DNA of 64,000 bases from Brevibacillus choshinensis (GTDB taxonomy: Bacteria; Bacillota; Bacilli; Brevibacillales; Brevibacillaceae). The notes under the pieces are model-generated. The model saw only the letters and a list, made by a program, of their open reading frames with translations. It searched no databases and was not told the origin of the DNA. Every line of letters starts with the position of its first letter. Position 1 is the stretch's first letter. Made by a program: the position numbers and the translations under genes. The stretch spans positions 1,022,001 to 1,086,000 of the forward strand of contig NZ_CP069127.1 of the NCBI RefSeq assembly GCF_016811915.1, in the 5' to 3' direction. Below are positions 1-9,122 of this stretch, piece after piece.

Positions 1-3000
1 GTTCCTCTGTCGACACATGGGGCGTTGATTTTCCGTTGGCGGTTACTGATGAGGAAATCAAAACCATAGAGGTGGCAGGTACCGACGCAGGAAATTGGCT
101 CGAGTTTGATGTCACTGATTTTGTAGTCAAGCAGACGGATGGGATTGCATCTTTCGCCTTACGTGCAAATGAGCAGTTTGGAGGAGCAGGAGATGAACTG
201 GATATAATCTATTACGCTGATGATTCTCTATATTCCGCGTACCATCCACAACTAATCCTGGAAACCGGAACACCAACTCTCGCATCCAAACCACCGGTAG
301 TGGCAAACGCAACCACTTCGGAAGACACTCCTGTATCAGGTTTGGTGATCAATAAGGACCCGCAAGATGAGACTGCCGTGACTCATTTCAAAATTTCCAA
401 CATTACAGGGGGGAGGCTCTATCAGCAAGATGGCATGACCGAAATCACAAACGGTACATTTATCTCTACCAATGAAGGGAGCAACGGTCTTAATTTCGTT
501 CCATCGGCAAATGCCAATTTTCCTGCTGGAGATACGTTTTCATTCCAGGCGCAAGCTGCTCAAAGTGGATCAGGGAATGGATTAAGCACAGTTGCAGAGC
601 CCCTTATCATGGTCACAGAAGTAAACGATCCTCCCGTTGCTGGCGACGATGCGTTAGGCGATATCAAGGAGGATGCATCGCCCCTTATCATTCCGATTGC
701 TGATCTGCTTGCAAACGATTCGCCGGGACCAGCCAACGAAGCCGGACAAGCACTGAAACTGACAATGGAACCGAACAACTCGGTGACAGGCGGAGAACTT
801 TCAATCGACGGAGCTAATCTGGTCTTTACCCCTAAGCCGAACTACTGGGGAAATGCTGGCTTTACCTATACAATAACAGATAACGGAACGACCAATGGCC
901 TCCCTTCCCCTGAGACCGCTGAAGGAACCGTCGCTTTTTATATCCAGCCGGTGGCTGACATCCCGAACGTCACGGATGCAACGACAGCAGAAGACACCCA
1001 GACCTCAGATGGACTTCAGATTTCCAAAAACGAAGTGGATGGACCAGAAGTGACCTACTACAAAGTTAGTAACATTCGGGGCGGCACGCTCTTCAAAAAT
1101 GACGGCGTTACCCCCATCCTCGACGGTGAATTCACTCCCGCAAGCGAAGGAGCAAAAGGACTCAAGTTTACACCAGGCCCGGATTCCAATACACAGGCTG
1201 GAGACATCTTTTCGTTTCAGGTCCAAGCAGCACTCGACCTAGGCGGTACTGGGCTAAGCGATTCAGCCACGGCGACGATAACCGTAAACGAAGTAAATGA
1301 CCGGCCCGTAGCCGAACCCGATACGCTTGAACCTATTGCTGAAAATTCCGGTGAGCGGATGATCCCCATTTCCAAGTTGACCGAAAACGACAAAACAGGT
1401 CCAAGCAACGAATCCGATCAGATACCGACCGTTATCGCTGTAGAAGAGATCACGGGCGGAGCAGTACGATTGGATGTCGATACCCAACAGGTGATTTTTA
1501 CCCCATCATTGAATTTTCGAGGTGAAGCCAGCTTCCGTTATACGGTGCAAGATGACTTTGGATTGACCAGCAGCGCAATCGTCACCTTCCAGATCATGGC
1601 TCGTACCGATCCTCCGAACGTGTCACCTGCAGAGACCCCGGAGGATACAATGACCGGGGACGGACTTGTCATCACGAAAACGGATGTCGGCGGGTCAACC
1701 ACCACGCATTTTAAAATTAGCGGTATTACTGGCGGTAAGCTCTACCACTCTAACGGCAGCACCAAGATTGAAGACGGAGAGTTTATCACGGTTTCCGAAG
1801 GTGGTGCAGGATTGAGATTCAAACCTGCCGACGATCAGCATGGAGATAGCGGGTTTGGTTTTGTTGTACAAGCTGCTGCTGATGCCAACGGTTCGCTATT
1901 AAGTGATGCGGTAACAGCTACGATAAGGGTTACCGAAGTCAATGACACACCGGTTGGGCTCGATGATGAATTAGGTAATTTTGAAAAGGGATCGACTTTA
2001 ATAAGCATTCCGTTATCCAAATTGATAGAAAACGACATTCCCGGACCGCCTGATGAACATTGGCAGACCCTAAACGTTATAGATGTCACCCCTATGGTCG
2101 GAGACACTGCAACACTTGATCAGGACCATATCACTTATCGCCTAAACCCGAGCCATTCTGAAACAGTGACATTCTCTTACACGGTTATCGATGACGGGAT
2201 CACGAATAATATTTCCGATCCAAAAACTGTTACTGCTAAAGCAATTTTTCATTTGACAGATTCGACTCCGCCGATCATTACCCTGAATGGCGACCAGACG
2301 TTGTATGTATTACAAAATGAGTCATATGCAGAGCCGGGATATTCCGCCAACGATGAAATCGATGGGGATTTGACGGATGAGGTGGTAGCAGAAGGAGAGG
2401 TAGATACTCATGTGCTTGGTATCTATACCATCCGGTATAACGTGAAAGACGGAAGTGGCAACGATGCAGCGGAAGTAACGCGAACCGTTCACGTTGTTTC
2501 CAACAAGCTGGGGGATTTGTCTGTTTCCTCATACCAATTGACACCCTCGTTTGATCCTGACCAGAATTCTTACTCGCTTGAAAGCAATGATAAAACTGTA
2601 ACGATTGAAGCGACGACTCTTGATACGACGGCAACACTCACGATTAATGGCTTTGTGAAGGGAAATGGCGGACAACAAGCGGTCAATTTGGAAAACGGAA
2701 AAAATGAGATCACGATTGTCGTCACTGCAAAGGGTGGGGCAACTCAACCCTATGAGTTGGAAATCACCTTCCTCCCCCCTGTGACTCCTGATCCAGGGCC
2801 AGAGCCAGATCCGCAGCCAAATCCTGATCCAGGGCCAGAGCCCGACCCGCAGCCGAATCCTGATCCAGGGCCAGAGCCAGACCCGCAGCCGAATCCTGAT
2901 CCAGGGCCAGAGCCAGATCCGCAGCCAAATCCTGATCCAGGGCCAGAGCCAGACCCGCAGCCGAATCCTGATCCAGGACCAGAGCCAGACCCGCAGCCGA

Positions 3001-4532
3001 ATCCTGATCCAGGACCAGAGCCAGATCCGCAGCCAAATCCTGATCCAGGGCCAGAGCCCGACCCGCAGCCGAATCCTGATCCAGGGCCAGAGCCAGACCC
3101 GCAGCCGAATCCTGATCCGAAGCCTACACCGACGCCTCGACCTGATCGGGATCGCAACAGAGATTCTAAGAGCGGGAATAATCAAGATACGAAAAAAGAA
3201 ACCCGACAAGCCAGAGTCATCTCGGACGATCAACGTGACAAAGCTGCTGTCAAAGTGGACATTGAACGGAGCATCGAGAGAAATGGCAAGATTATCGACT
3301 CTGTCTCGTTGAGCGGAGCAAAAGTCGAGGAATTGTTATCCGGAAATAAAGCTAATTCTATGAAATTTGCACGAATCGAGGTCGATGAGATCAAGGATCA
3401 GCCTGCTGAAGAAGTGCTCATCAACGTATCGGGGTCGGCCCTGCACAAGCTGAACGAAGCTAGGCTTGACCTGATCATCGAGGTTAGCGGTGCAAAAATT
3501 ACACTGTCCCAAGACACCTTGAACCAATTTAACGATAATCAAAATCTTTACTTCCGGGTTGTCCCGATTCACAAGAATGACGAATCACTGCAAGTGAAAG
3601 AAAAGGTGAACGGGGCCCAAGAAGTCCAAGCATTTGCAAATGGCAGGAACGTTCGTGCTGTTGGTCAGCCCATGACGATTGAAACCAACTACACGCATCA
3701 CAAAACGAAGGTATCGTTCCCTCTTGAAGGGATTGACATCTCAGATGATCCACAGCAGCGACAATCGTTTCTCGATGGATTAGCCGTGTTCATAGAACAC
3801 AGTGATAGAGATAAAGAAGTCAAAACGGGAAAAATAGAATACGATGAAAGTGGCCATCCCATTGGCATCGAAATTGAGGTACAGATGTTTAGTACATTCA
3901 CGATCATCTCAACCGAATCTGACTTCAAGTCGTACAAACGATACATCTCTGGCTTTCCTGACGGTGCTTTCCACCCATCCGACAACATCACCCGTGCAGA
4001 ATTGGCATCGCTCATTGCCCGTCACATGGGGCTTGTCCAAGATAAGGGAGCAAATCCTTATCCAGACTTGCATGCAACCCACTGGGCCGCCAATTCCGTA
4101 CTGCAATTGTCAGCAGCAGGTATTCTCTCTGGTGATCTAACAGGCTATTTCCGTCCCGAACAAGGAGTAACCCGAGCGGAGATGGCATCTGTTGCTTATA
4201 AGGTAAAAGGACTAGAGCCTGCGAAGCTTGAAAACACATTCTCTGATACGCAGGGGCATTGGGCGTCGAATATTATCGAGGCTGTACAAAAGGCTGGTCT
4301 AATGCGCGGCTATGAGGATGGAACATTCCGGCCGAACCAGCGTTTGACACGAGCCGAGGCCATCACGATTTTGAATCGTCTGTTTGCCCGTCCGGCACTC
4401 TCCATCATGCAGGGGACCCACTGGTCGGATGTAGCACAATCTCATTGGGCAGCAGGCGATATTGAATCGGCCTCTCGTGACCTTCGTCTTTACCAAGATG
4501 GGCGAATCGAGTTTGCCGATCTTCACGAATAG
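1..4532 (+). CDS. SLH-domain cell-surface protein, 5' truncated
   Basis: The frame is open to the first base, so the N-terminus lies outside the window; about 1,500 residues are visible. In order I see the end of a DNRLRE-type carbohydrate-associated domain (to about nt 270), three cadherin/Ig-like modules each opening with a Pro-rich stretch and an E-D-T motif (from about nt 290, 965 and 1615), a DUF5011-type Ig-like domain starting [11 protein letters not shown] (about nt 2266-2500), a cadherin-like beta-sandwich (about nt 2500-2780), nine Pro-rich 12-residue repeats, a charged region, and three C-terminal SLH domains (about nt 3930-4400) with TRAE motifs. SLH domains bind pyruvylated secondary cell-wall polymer, so the protein should be anchored to the wall with the Ig-like arms outside. 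The ligand cannot be told. A terminator follows. Confidence 0.93.
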   Translation, partial: SSVDTWGVDFPLAVTDEEIKTIEVAGTDAGNWLEFDVTDFVVKQTDGIASFALRANEQFGGAGDELDIIYYADDSLYSAYHPQLILETGTPTLASKPPVVANATTSEDTPVSGLVINKDPQDETAVTHFKISNITGGRLYQQDGMTEITNGTFISTNEGSNGLNFVPSANANFPAGDTFSFQAQAAQSGSGNGLSTVAEPLIMVTEVNDPPVAGDDALGDIKEDASPLIIPIADLLANDSPGPANEAGQALKLTMEPNNSVTGGELSIDGANLVFTPKPNYWGNAGFTYTITDNGTTNGLPSPETAEGTVAFYIQPVADIPNVTDATTAEDTQTSDGLQISKNEVDGPEVTYYKVSNIRGGTLFKNDGVTPILDGEFTPASEGAKGLKFTPGPDSNTQAGDIFSFQVQAALDLGGTGLSDSATATITVNEVNDRPVAEPDTLEPIAENSGERMIPISKLTENDKTGPSNESDQIPTVIAVEEITGGAVRLDVDTQQVIFTPSLNFRGEASFRYTVQDDFGLTSSAIVTFQIMARTDPPNVSPAETPEDTMTGDGLVITKTDVGGSTTTHFKISGITGGKLYHSNGSTKIEDGEFITVSEGGAGLRFKPADDQHGDSGFGFVVQAAADANGSLLSDAVTATIRVTEVNDTPVGLDDELGNFEKGSTLISIPLSKLIENDIPGPPDEHWQTLNVIDVTPMVGDTATLDQDHITYRLNPSHSETVTFSYTVIDDGITNNISDPKTVTAKAIFHLTDSTPPIITLNGDQTLYVLQNESYAEPGYSANDEIDGDLTDEVVAEGEVDTHVLGIYTIRYNVKDGSGNDAAEVTRTVHVVSNKLGDLSVSSYQLTPSFDPDQNSYSLESNDKTVTIEATTLDTTATLTINGFVKGNGGQQAVNLENGKNEITIVVTAKGGATQPYELEITFLPPVTPDPGPEPDPQPNPDPGPEPDPQPNPDPGPEPDPQPNPDPGPEPDPQPNPDPGPEPDPQPNPDPGPEPDPQPNPDPGPEPDPQPNPDPGPEPDPQPNPDPGPEPDPQPNPDPKPTPTPRPDRDRNRDSKSGNNQDTKKETRQARVISDDQRDKAAVKVDIERSIERNGKIIDSVSLSGAKVEELLSGNKANSMKFARIEVDEIKDQPAEEVLINVSGSALHKLNEARLDLIIEVSGAKITLSQDTLNQFNDNQNLYFRVVPIHKNDESLQVKEKVNGAQEVQAFANGRNVRAVGQPMTIETNYTHHKTKVSFPLEGIDISDDPQQRQSFLDGLAVFIEHSDRDKEVKTGKIEYDESGHPIGIEIEVQMFSTFTIISTESDFKSYKRYISGFPDGAFHPSDNITRAELASLIARHMGLVQDKGANPYPDLHATHWAANSVLQLSAAGILSGDLTGYFRPEQGVTRAEMASVAYKVKGLEPAKLENTFSDTQGHWASNIIEAVQKAGLMRGYEDGTFRPNQRLTRAEAITILNRLFARPALSIMQGTHWSDVAQSHWAAGDIESASRDLRLYQDGRIEFADLHE
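2787..3110 (+). repeat. nine 36-bp tandem repeats encoding [12 protein letters not shown]
   Basis: Nine in-frame 36-bp units, differing only at a few third positions, encode the same 12-residue acidic Pro-rich unit. It links the Ig-like modules to the SLH anchor and probably forms a stiff wall-spanning stalk. Near-identity at DNA level suggests recent expansion and possible length variation between strains. It also creates long GC-rich spurious frames on the minus strand. Confidence 0.97.
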
Positions 4533-4550
4533 GCAAGGCGTACCATGAAT

Positions 4551-4588
4551 AAAACGAGCCCCCTCTTTTACAGGAGCTCGTTTTTTTT
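4551..4588 (+). terminator. intrinsic terminator after the SLH protein
   Basis: AAAACGAGC pairs with GCTCGTTTT around a 16-nt loop and is followed by a run of T. It sits 20 bases after the stop codon. Confidence 0.9.
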
Positions 4589-5109
4589 GTTTGTTGTCCA
4601 GAATCGCGCACACATATTTCCAGCTCACTCTATGCCGTATTAAGCGGGAGCCACTCAATCAGTCAGCTTGCTTCAAAAGACAAGCCCCTACCATCCGGAA
4701 CTACGATGCAAAGAATTCTCCAGGCGCTCTGGAAGAAAGATAGAACTTGAAGCAGGAAGACTTTGTCCAATGTGATCTGAATTAGGAAAGAGACACCTCC
4801 GAATCTTGGAAAGTGCTCCTGTTGCCCCCCATTTGCCCCCATCAAATTGATAATCAGTGAAGGGAAATAAAATGGACCATTTTAAAAACCGCAAAAATCA
4901 CGGATTCTTGAATAGAACGATACGGCGTGAAATCAAAAATTAATCAAGGTGGAACTGGATGATCACTGCTTTATCATGCAGAAGAAGTTCTGAGCTTTGA
5001 CGACGGCGATCGCGTCCAAAAGCTCTACGGCCTACCAGAGCGATGGGTACCATATAGGTCCCAGAGAAGGAAACAAACCAATACTCAACTAAACGTGGGG
5101 TGTTTTTTA
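4589..5109. other. intergenic stretch without a recognisable gene
   Basis: About 520 bases without a supported ORF. Frames here are short, lack ribosome sites and show no familiar motifs. The segment probably belongs to the degenerate accessory region that follows. Confidence 0.6.
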
Positions 5110-5154
5110 TTGCATGTTCTCTTTCTGTTCGCATATACTACAAACGTGTGTTCC
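5110..5154 (+). promoter_or_regulatory. SOS-type promoter with LexA (Cheo) box
   Basis: A -10 hexamer TATACT (5134-5139) lies 18 bases after a weak -35 TTGCAT (5110-5115). Immediately downstream, 5141-5154 reads CAAACGTGTGTTCC, which fits the Bacillus LexA consensus CGAACRNRYGTTYC at 13 of 14 positions. The box would cover the transcription start, the usual place for LexA repression. The genes behind it, a LexA-like winged helix and a YolD relative, fit an SOS unit. Confidence 0.72.
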
Positions 5155-5174
5155 TGTTTTTGGCGGTGGTTCAA

Positions 5175-5417
5175 TTGTTATCAGATATTGAAAGAAAAGA
5201 CCTTCGGGTTATCGCCAACTACTCAGCTGGGCGACGTAGGACCCCAACGGTTGACGAATTGTGCATCAAGACTGGACGCAACAAGGGCGGTATCATGACT
5301 GTGCTTGAGGTTCTTGCGAAAGAGGAGTATATCGAGTGGCAAAGATCCAATACGGATCAGATCACAGTGTTAGAAGCCTGGGAACGAAAGGGGAACAACG
5401 GATGGCCAGCAAGGTAG
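5175..5417 (+). CDS. small LexA-type winged-helix protein
   Basis: About 80 residues from a TTG preceded by GGTGG five bases upstream; longer upstream starts would run through the promoter and operator. The core (from RKDLRVIANY through KEEYIEW) looks like the winged helix-turn-helix found at the N-terminus of LexA, but the S24 autopeptidase domain is absent. It ends in basic residues. The stop overlaps the start of the next gene by 16 bases, so the two are probably translated together. With an SOS box just upstream, a role as a small DNA-binding protein made after DNA damage is reasonable, but the target is unknown. The family assignment is by eye. Confidence 0.55.
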   Translation: MLSDIERKDLRVIANYSAGRRRTPTVDELCIKTGRNKGGIMTVLEVLAKEEYIEWQRSNTDQITVLEAWERKGNNGWPAR

Positions 5418-5743
5418 AAAACGTCTTTGCAGCAAGTCGTTTCGTACTGCCTGAGCAACGCGAGCTGTACCTGCAGATAAAAGAAGATGAAAAGTATGTG
5501 GAGCGGCCGTCGATCGACGAAGATGAGTTCAGCGAAATGTGTTTCCGTATTTACGAAAGTACACAGTATGACTACGCAGTGACAGTCAAGTGGTTAGTAC
5601 CGAGCAAGTGAAGCCTGGGAATAATCGAGGAGGCGTGGGGAGTCGTTCGGGAAATAGATGCGGCGCGCAAACGGTTCAAACTCGTGAGCGATTGGGATTC
5701 GCAATGGATTAACGTCAAGGATATCATGAGTGTGTCGAAATAG
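5402..5743 (+). pseudogene. YolD-like protein interrupted by in-frame TGA
   Basis: The ATG at 5402 begins a YolD-like N-terminus (RFVLPEQRELYLQIKEDE, then an acidic patch, then AVTVKWLVPSK), which stops at TGA 5609-5611. Without any frame change, reading continues for 43 more codons (GIIEEAWGVVREID ... INVKDIMSV) to TAG 5741-5743. These residues look like the usual YolD C-terminal beta region. One nonsense substitution (for example GGA to TGA) therefore splits a protein of about 113 codons, a typical YolD length. YolD relatives usually sit next to SOS-controlled Y-family polymerases; no polymerase is present here. The 69-residue N-terminal piece could still be made. I judge it a recent pseudogene. 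Confidence 0.75.
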
Positions 5744-5774
5744 ATAAAGAGATGGCTTAACCATCTCTTTATCT
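5742..5774. terminator. bidirectional terminator between YolD remnant and protease
   Basis: A perfect 14-bp stem, AGATAAAGAGATGG paired with CCATCTCTTTATCT around loop CTTAA, begins at the stop codon of the YolD remnant. AT-rich ends on both sides let it serve the two convergent units. Confidence 0.85.
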
Positions 5775-5783
5775 ATATGTTAT

Positions 5784-6377
5784 TTATCTTTTAATTTTAT
5801 TGACATTCAGCCAGCTTCCTGTCCAATTCCAGGTTGGGTTATCTTGATTAAATTCATTGTATGGAAGAGCATCTTCACCTTCGGCTGGGTTGTTATATAT
5901 TACATACTGTACATCCACGCCACCAATTTTTTTTGTGTAATAACCATTGATGATATAAGTGTGCCCAAAACCATCTTTCTTTTTTTCTTTAAAGGCAACA
6001 ATAGGATATCCTTTATCGATTGATGCTTTTATTTGATTCCATGAAGCGGCAGAGTTTAGATTATCTCCATATATGCCCTTTTCATTAAGTTTACTTTTGA
6101 ATTTGAATGCAGGAATGGTTACGTTATCTGTATGGCCATTTACAAACATAGCATACTCATCTTTAGTCATTTTGATTCCATAATAATCCAATAGCATGAC
6201 GGAAACTGCATTCCAGCACCAGAGGGACTTACCTTGATATACCCAGTTAATTTTTATCTGTGGTGTTGGGTATTCCGGATCTGATCCGTAACTTGCGAAT
6301 GCGGAACTTGGTACTAGTAAAAATACTACAGTCATAAGTAAAGCAATTAAACTCTTGAATCTTACCGAAATTGACAT
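5784..6377 (-). CDS. secreted papain-like cysteine protease (AvrRpt2/C39-like)
   Basis: About 197 residues from the ATG at 6377, which has AGAGGAG eight bases upstream; an in-frame ATG 13 codons earlier has no ribosome site. The N-terminus is a signal peptide (basic start, a hydrophobic stretch, then SSAFAS). The mature part carries the papain-like motif around the nucleophile, KSLWCWNAV, then a GHTYIINGY block with the catalytic His, and an NNP near the end for the Asn/Asp. This matches small AvrRpt2- or C39-like peptidases. It is probably an exported peptidase; the substrate is unknown. The gene is clearly more AT-rich than the core genes further downstream. It is convergent with the YolD remnant and shares its terminator. 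Confidence 0.8.
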   Translation of the reverse strand: MSISVRFKSLIALLMTVVFLLVPSSAFASYGSDPEYPTPQIKINWVYQGKSLWCWNAVSVMLLDYYGIKMTKDEYAMFVNGHTDNVTIPAFKFKSKLNEKGIYGDNLNSAASWNQIKASIDKGYPIVAFKEKKKDGFGHTYIINGYYTKKIGGVDVQYVIYNNPAEGEDALPYNEFNQDNPTWNWTGSWLNVNKIKR

Positions 6378-6557
6378 TATTAAAGCTCCTCTCATTTTGG
6401 TATATTTTTGCAACAAAGCAAATTATACTAAATTAGGTAAATTATTTCAAACATTTATATTAGAAAAATTTTCCTTAATCTATTTGTAAGTAAAATGTTT
6501 TCATGGATTTTTATATCGGTGTAAGACTGATACTCAATTCAATAAGGAGGGGCGGCA

Positions 6558-6803
6558 TTGGCAAAGTCAAATATACCTAAACGGCCAACTCGGGATGAGT
6601 TTGAACTAGAGGAACTTGGCAATCAACTGGTGGAAGCAAAAGAAGATAAGGACGTTCGAGTTCTAACAGTTTGGGGAGAAGCTGAGAAGGTACGTGGGCG
6701 GATCACAGTACTTGATTCAAGGACAAGATTAGTCCATGTTGAAGATAATTGTTCTATAAGGAAAATCCCTTTCTTGGACATTATGAGGGTTAGTTATGCT
6801 TAG
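6558..6803 (+). CDS. YolD-like protein
   Basis: 81 residues from a TTG codon with AAGGAGG eight bases upstream. The sequence PKRPTRDEFELEELGNQL, then VLTVWGEAEKVRGRI, then RKIPFLDIMRV follows the usual YolD-like layout: a charged helix followed by a small beta domain. YolD family proteins are often encoded beside translesion polymerases or on phages; their biochemical role is not settled. No polymerase is found here, and no SOS box is obvious upstream. This copy is intact, unlike the interrupted relative at 5402-5743, and the two are not close duplicates. A short unrecognised gene follows about 50 bases later and may be co-transcribed. Confidence 0.8.
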   Translation: MAKSNIPKRPTRDEFELEELGNQLVEAKEDKDVRVLTVWGEAEKVRGRITVLDSRTRLVHVEDNCSIRKIPFLDIMRVSYA

Positions 6804-6854
6804 AAAGATATGAATCTTGTGGTGTGAGTATGATGAATTGTGGAAGGAACAACG

Positions 6855-7172
6855 TTGGTTGTGAGAGTCGAATTTCTTTCGGACGAGGTACAGGAAAACA
6901 TAATTCGAATAGCCGAAGAAGCATGTTCATCTATTGAACCGGAGAATCTTTTTAGATATTACGATGAAGAAAACGATGTGGTTTACTGTGCCTCAGGAAG
7001 TGATGAGGGTTTCTGCGTTTCGGTAAGTGATTATCGACCTGAACTAAACGCTAGTGCCTTGGATATTCTAACGAATCGATTCGGTGAACCGCACTCGCTC
7101 AACGTGAAGGAGAGTTCGCTTGATCCAGGATTAAATATCTTTTATATGACATGGAATAGGCTAATTCAATAG
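6855..7172 (+). CDS. hypothetical protein
   Basis: About 105 acidic residues that I do not recognise. The start is uncertain. The TTG at 6855 has AAGGA six bases upstream and is preferred; GTG codons at 6840 and 6861 are alternatives. The protein has no signal peptide or membrane segment. A cluster of acidic and aromatic residues (FRYYDEENDVVYCASG) in the middle and a hydrophobic C-terminus suggest a small soluble domain. It lies about 50 bases behind the intact YolD gene on the same strand, with no terminator between them, so it may share its transcript. No function can be offered. Confidence 0.55.
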   Translation: MVVRVEFLSDEVQENIIRIAEEACSSIEPENLFRYYDEENDVVYCASGSDEGFCVSVSDYRPELNASALDILTNRFGEPHSLNVKESSLDPGLNIFYMTWNRLIQ

Positions 7173-7278
7173 GGACGTACATTTCACGCAGCTCATGAAG
7201 TCAGCTATGTAAAGATTAGAGTATGTAATTGTACTCCAAGTGAAACCATAAGGCGTAAATATTCTTGGAGGTAATGTG

Positions 7279-7446
7279 ATGCAACAAATTGATGGGTTTG
7301 GGAGTTCATTTCTATCGAAATACATCGTAAAGTCAAAAGAAGAAATTGAAAGAGAGAAAGCCTTGGAAGAAGAGTTAATAACTGAAGCAGTTAAAGAGAA
7401 AACTGTACAGCAGCAGAAAGATACATATCTAACTGAGAATCGATAA
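7279..7446 (+). CDS. small charged protein, 55 aa
   Basis: The ATG at 7279 has GGAGG seven bases upstream, and the frame runs 55 codons. The second half is strongly charged and helical. Its C-terminus, KTVQQQKDTYL, closely resembles the end of another small protein in this window at 14524-14694 (ETVEKQKDQYL), and the two have almost the same length, so they look like paralogues of a small uncharacterised family. No signal peptide or membrane segment is visible. A good intrinsic terminator follows about 75 bases downstream. Function unknown. Confidence 0.65.
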   Translation: MQQIDGFGSSFLSKYIVKSKEEIEREKALEEELITEAVKEKTVQQQKDTYLTENR

Positions 7447-7761
7447 AGTCGTTGAACTAGATGAGTATATTTGTAGTTGATTGTGAAGAATGATAGAGAC
7501 GATGAGACAAAACTTCTCCCCCTCCCTCGCTTTTGCGAGGGACTTTTTTATAAAAAAAACCTGGTAGCCTGGACCAGGTGAATAATAAACGAACGTATTT
7601 ACTATATCGGAAATAAGTACGACGATTTAAATAAAATTTCGCCTGACTAGAGATTTGAATTTCATAGCTTGTTTTGGTTTGGATCTTGTCTTCAAAGGGT
7701 ATTAGGAAATTACCTAATGTTGTAAAGTGAATGATGAATATGAATAGTATAGGAGTTCATC
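7447..7761. other. AT-rich intergenic region with one terminator
   Basis: Apart from the hairpin at 7523-7549 I see no gene or RNA element. The stretch just before the Mrr-like gene is AT-rich and probably contains its promoter. Confidence 0.6.
7523..7549 (+). terminator. intrinsic terminator
   Basis: TCCCTCGC pairs perfectly with GCGAGGGA around loop TTTT, followed by CTTTTTTA. It ends the unit of the 55-residue protein. Confidence 0.88.
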
Positions 7762-8499
7762 ATGGGAACAAATGAATGGATATTAGTATTAATAGTTGCA
7801 CTAGGTTTTTTTGCATCAATATTTTGTGGAAAGAAGCAATACCGCAAAACTTCAAAGCAAAAAGGAAAAAAATACCCAAAAAATATGACCCATCGAACAT
7901 CATTAAAGTGTCGTTCCGATGAAATTATCCTCACATGTAATCTAGATGACCTATCAGGGGCAGAATTCGAACGACTACTTGCATTGTATTTCCGTGATCA
8001 AGGGTACACGGTCAAAGAAGTAGGCGTAGGTGGGAATGATGGCGGTGTAGATCTTGTCATCATTGATAAAAGAGGGGAGAAAACAGCCGTACAGGCCAAA
8101 TGTTACGCCGACGGGAATAATGTTGGGGTGCAGGTAGTTCGAGAATTAGTTGGTGCGAAGAGAAATCACGACTGTATTCTCTCTCTATTAGTGACGACGT
8201 CCGATCTTACACAGCAGGCAAAGAAAGAAGCGGAGCAGTTCAAAGTTGATTACTGGCATGGGGCAATTGTGGAGCAAAAACTAAAAACATGGGGAAAATG
8301 GAACCCAATAAAGAAACGAAATGCTAAATCGAAGCCTGCGGTTAGTGAAATTCAGCTATCTCGATTAGAAGTAGCTGCTACCGGATCTGTGCATTGCGTT
8401 TGTGGTGCTCCAATGATTAAAAGAAAAAACAATAAAACAGGTGAAGGGTTTTGGGGATGTAGCAAATATCCAAGTTGTAAGAAAACAAAACCCGTTTAG
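7762..8499 (+). CDS. membrane-tethered Mrr-type restriction endonuclease with zinc ribbon
   Basis: 245 residues from the ATG at 7762, with AGGAG six bases upstream. Residues about 5-22 are a single membrane segment. A basic linker follows, then an Mrr-cat nuclease domain (about 65-170): the helix AEFERLLALYFRDQGY, then GNDGGVDLVI with the catalytic Asp, then VQAKCY supplying the Q-x-K pair of the PD-(D/E)xK fold. The C-terminus is a topoisomerase-type zinc ribbon, with Cys pairs in VCGAP and WGCSKYPSC. This architecture (TM, Mrr, zinc ribbon) is known in Firmicutes; Mrr-type nucleases cut modified DNA or act in DNA uptake or stress. The membrane anchor suggests action on DNA at the envelope. 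No methyltransferase partner is nearby. Confidence 0.87.
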   Translation: MGTNEWILVLIVALGFFASIFCGKKQYRKTSKQKGKKYPKNMTHRTSLKCRSDEIILTCNLDDLSGAEFERLLALYFRDQGYTVKEVGVGGNDGGVDLVIIDKRGEKTAVQAKCYADGNNVGVQVVRELVGAKRNHDCILSLLVTTSDLTQQAKKEAEQFKVDYWHGAIVEQKLKTWGKWNPIKKRNAKSKPAVSEIQLSRLEVAATGSVHCVCGAPMIKRKNNKTGEGFWGCSKYPSCKKTKPV

Positions 8500-8631
8500 A
8501 AATAGTACCCCGTCTCCGCATTAAGCAGAGGCGGGTTAGTTGTAGTTTCGAAAAAAACTTGTGCAGGGAATAACTGCATATTGCCGAAAACTATATGGGA
8601 GGGAAGGAACTATAACTTAGGAGGAATGATT

Positions 8632-8934
8632 GTGTTTTTCGGCAAAAAGGAAACACCAGAAGATAAACGAGAAAAAGAAGTTCAAAAGTTCCTTAAAGAA
8701 AATTCGCTTGATGAAGTTTCAGAAAATGATTTGCAAATCCTACGGCGAATATCGTCAGATTTAGCTGGGCTTAATTTGTTAAAGGCTGGTTTGGCCCTGT
8801 CCTTCGCAAAGGCTGAAGAACAAGCGAAAGTTGCGTACCTGAGTGCATTAGTTGATCAGAATTGGATCATCATTAGAAAATTAGATGAAATTAGTAAAAA
8901 GCTGGACAACACTAATAACCCGCCTCAGCTTTAA
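8632..8934 (+). CDS. hypothetical protein, helical
   Basis: 100 residues from the GTG at 8632, with AGGAGG seven bases upstream; the longer frame from 8581 lacks a ribosome site. The N-terminus is highly charged (KKETPEDKREKEVQKFLKE), followed by helices that may form a coiled coil, and an Asn/Pro-rich tail. There is no signal peptide. I do not recognise the family. The stop codon lies inside the loop of the terminator hairpin that ends the gene. It stands alone between two other AT-rich genes in the accessory stretch, both also without obvious partners. Confidence 0.6.
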   Translation: MFFGKKETPEDKREKEVQKFLKENSLDEVSENDLQILRRISSDLAGLNLLKAGLALSFAKAEEQAKVAYLSALVDQNWIIIRKLDEISKKLDNTNNPPQL

Positions 8935-8972
8935 ACGAGACGGGTTATTATCATATTCTAATTTTTTTTACA
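8913..8972 (+). terminator. terminator hairpin overlapping the 3' end of the preceding gene
   Basis: A 14-bp stem (8913-8926 with 8937-8950, one G-T pair) has the TAA stop of the preceding gene in its loop. A run of eight T follows about 12 bases later, so termination may be less efficient than usual. Confidence 0.6.
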
Positions 8973-9122
8973 GGGGAAATTGTTCTGTGTATTCTTGTGT
9001 GGAATCCCAGGGTGTTAGCTGCCATTGCGCAGCACACATTAGGCTAATTCTATAATTATGGCTGCGGTACAGTATTTGGTGCTATTCCGAAAATGCGATG
9101 GCTTTCGAAAAGGATGAGTGGA

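Noticed and set aside
2787..3110. Regular 36-bp repeats resembling a CRISPR array
   Set aside because: The units are contiguous with no unique spacers, and lie in frame inside a coding sequence.
2529..3233. Long minus-strand frames of Arg/Trp/Leu-, Gly/Ser- or Ala/Leu-rich repeats
   Set aside because: They are antisense to the 36-bp Pro-rich repeats; their composition simply mirrors that repeat and they lack ribosome sites.
4940..5134. Minus-strand frame of 64 codons before the SOS promoter
   Set aside because: It overlaps the SOS promoter, has no ribosome site and shows no family features.
5609..5611. TGA as selenocysteine or tryptophan codon
   Set aside because: No hairpin of SECIS type follows, and YolD proteins have no such residue; a nonsense mutation is simpler.
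8500..8545. Hairpin after the Mrr-type gene
   Set aside because: The stem has a mismatch and no T-run follows; too weak to call a terminator.
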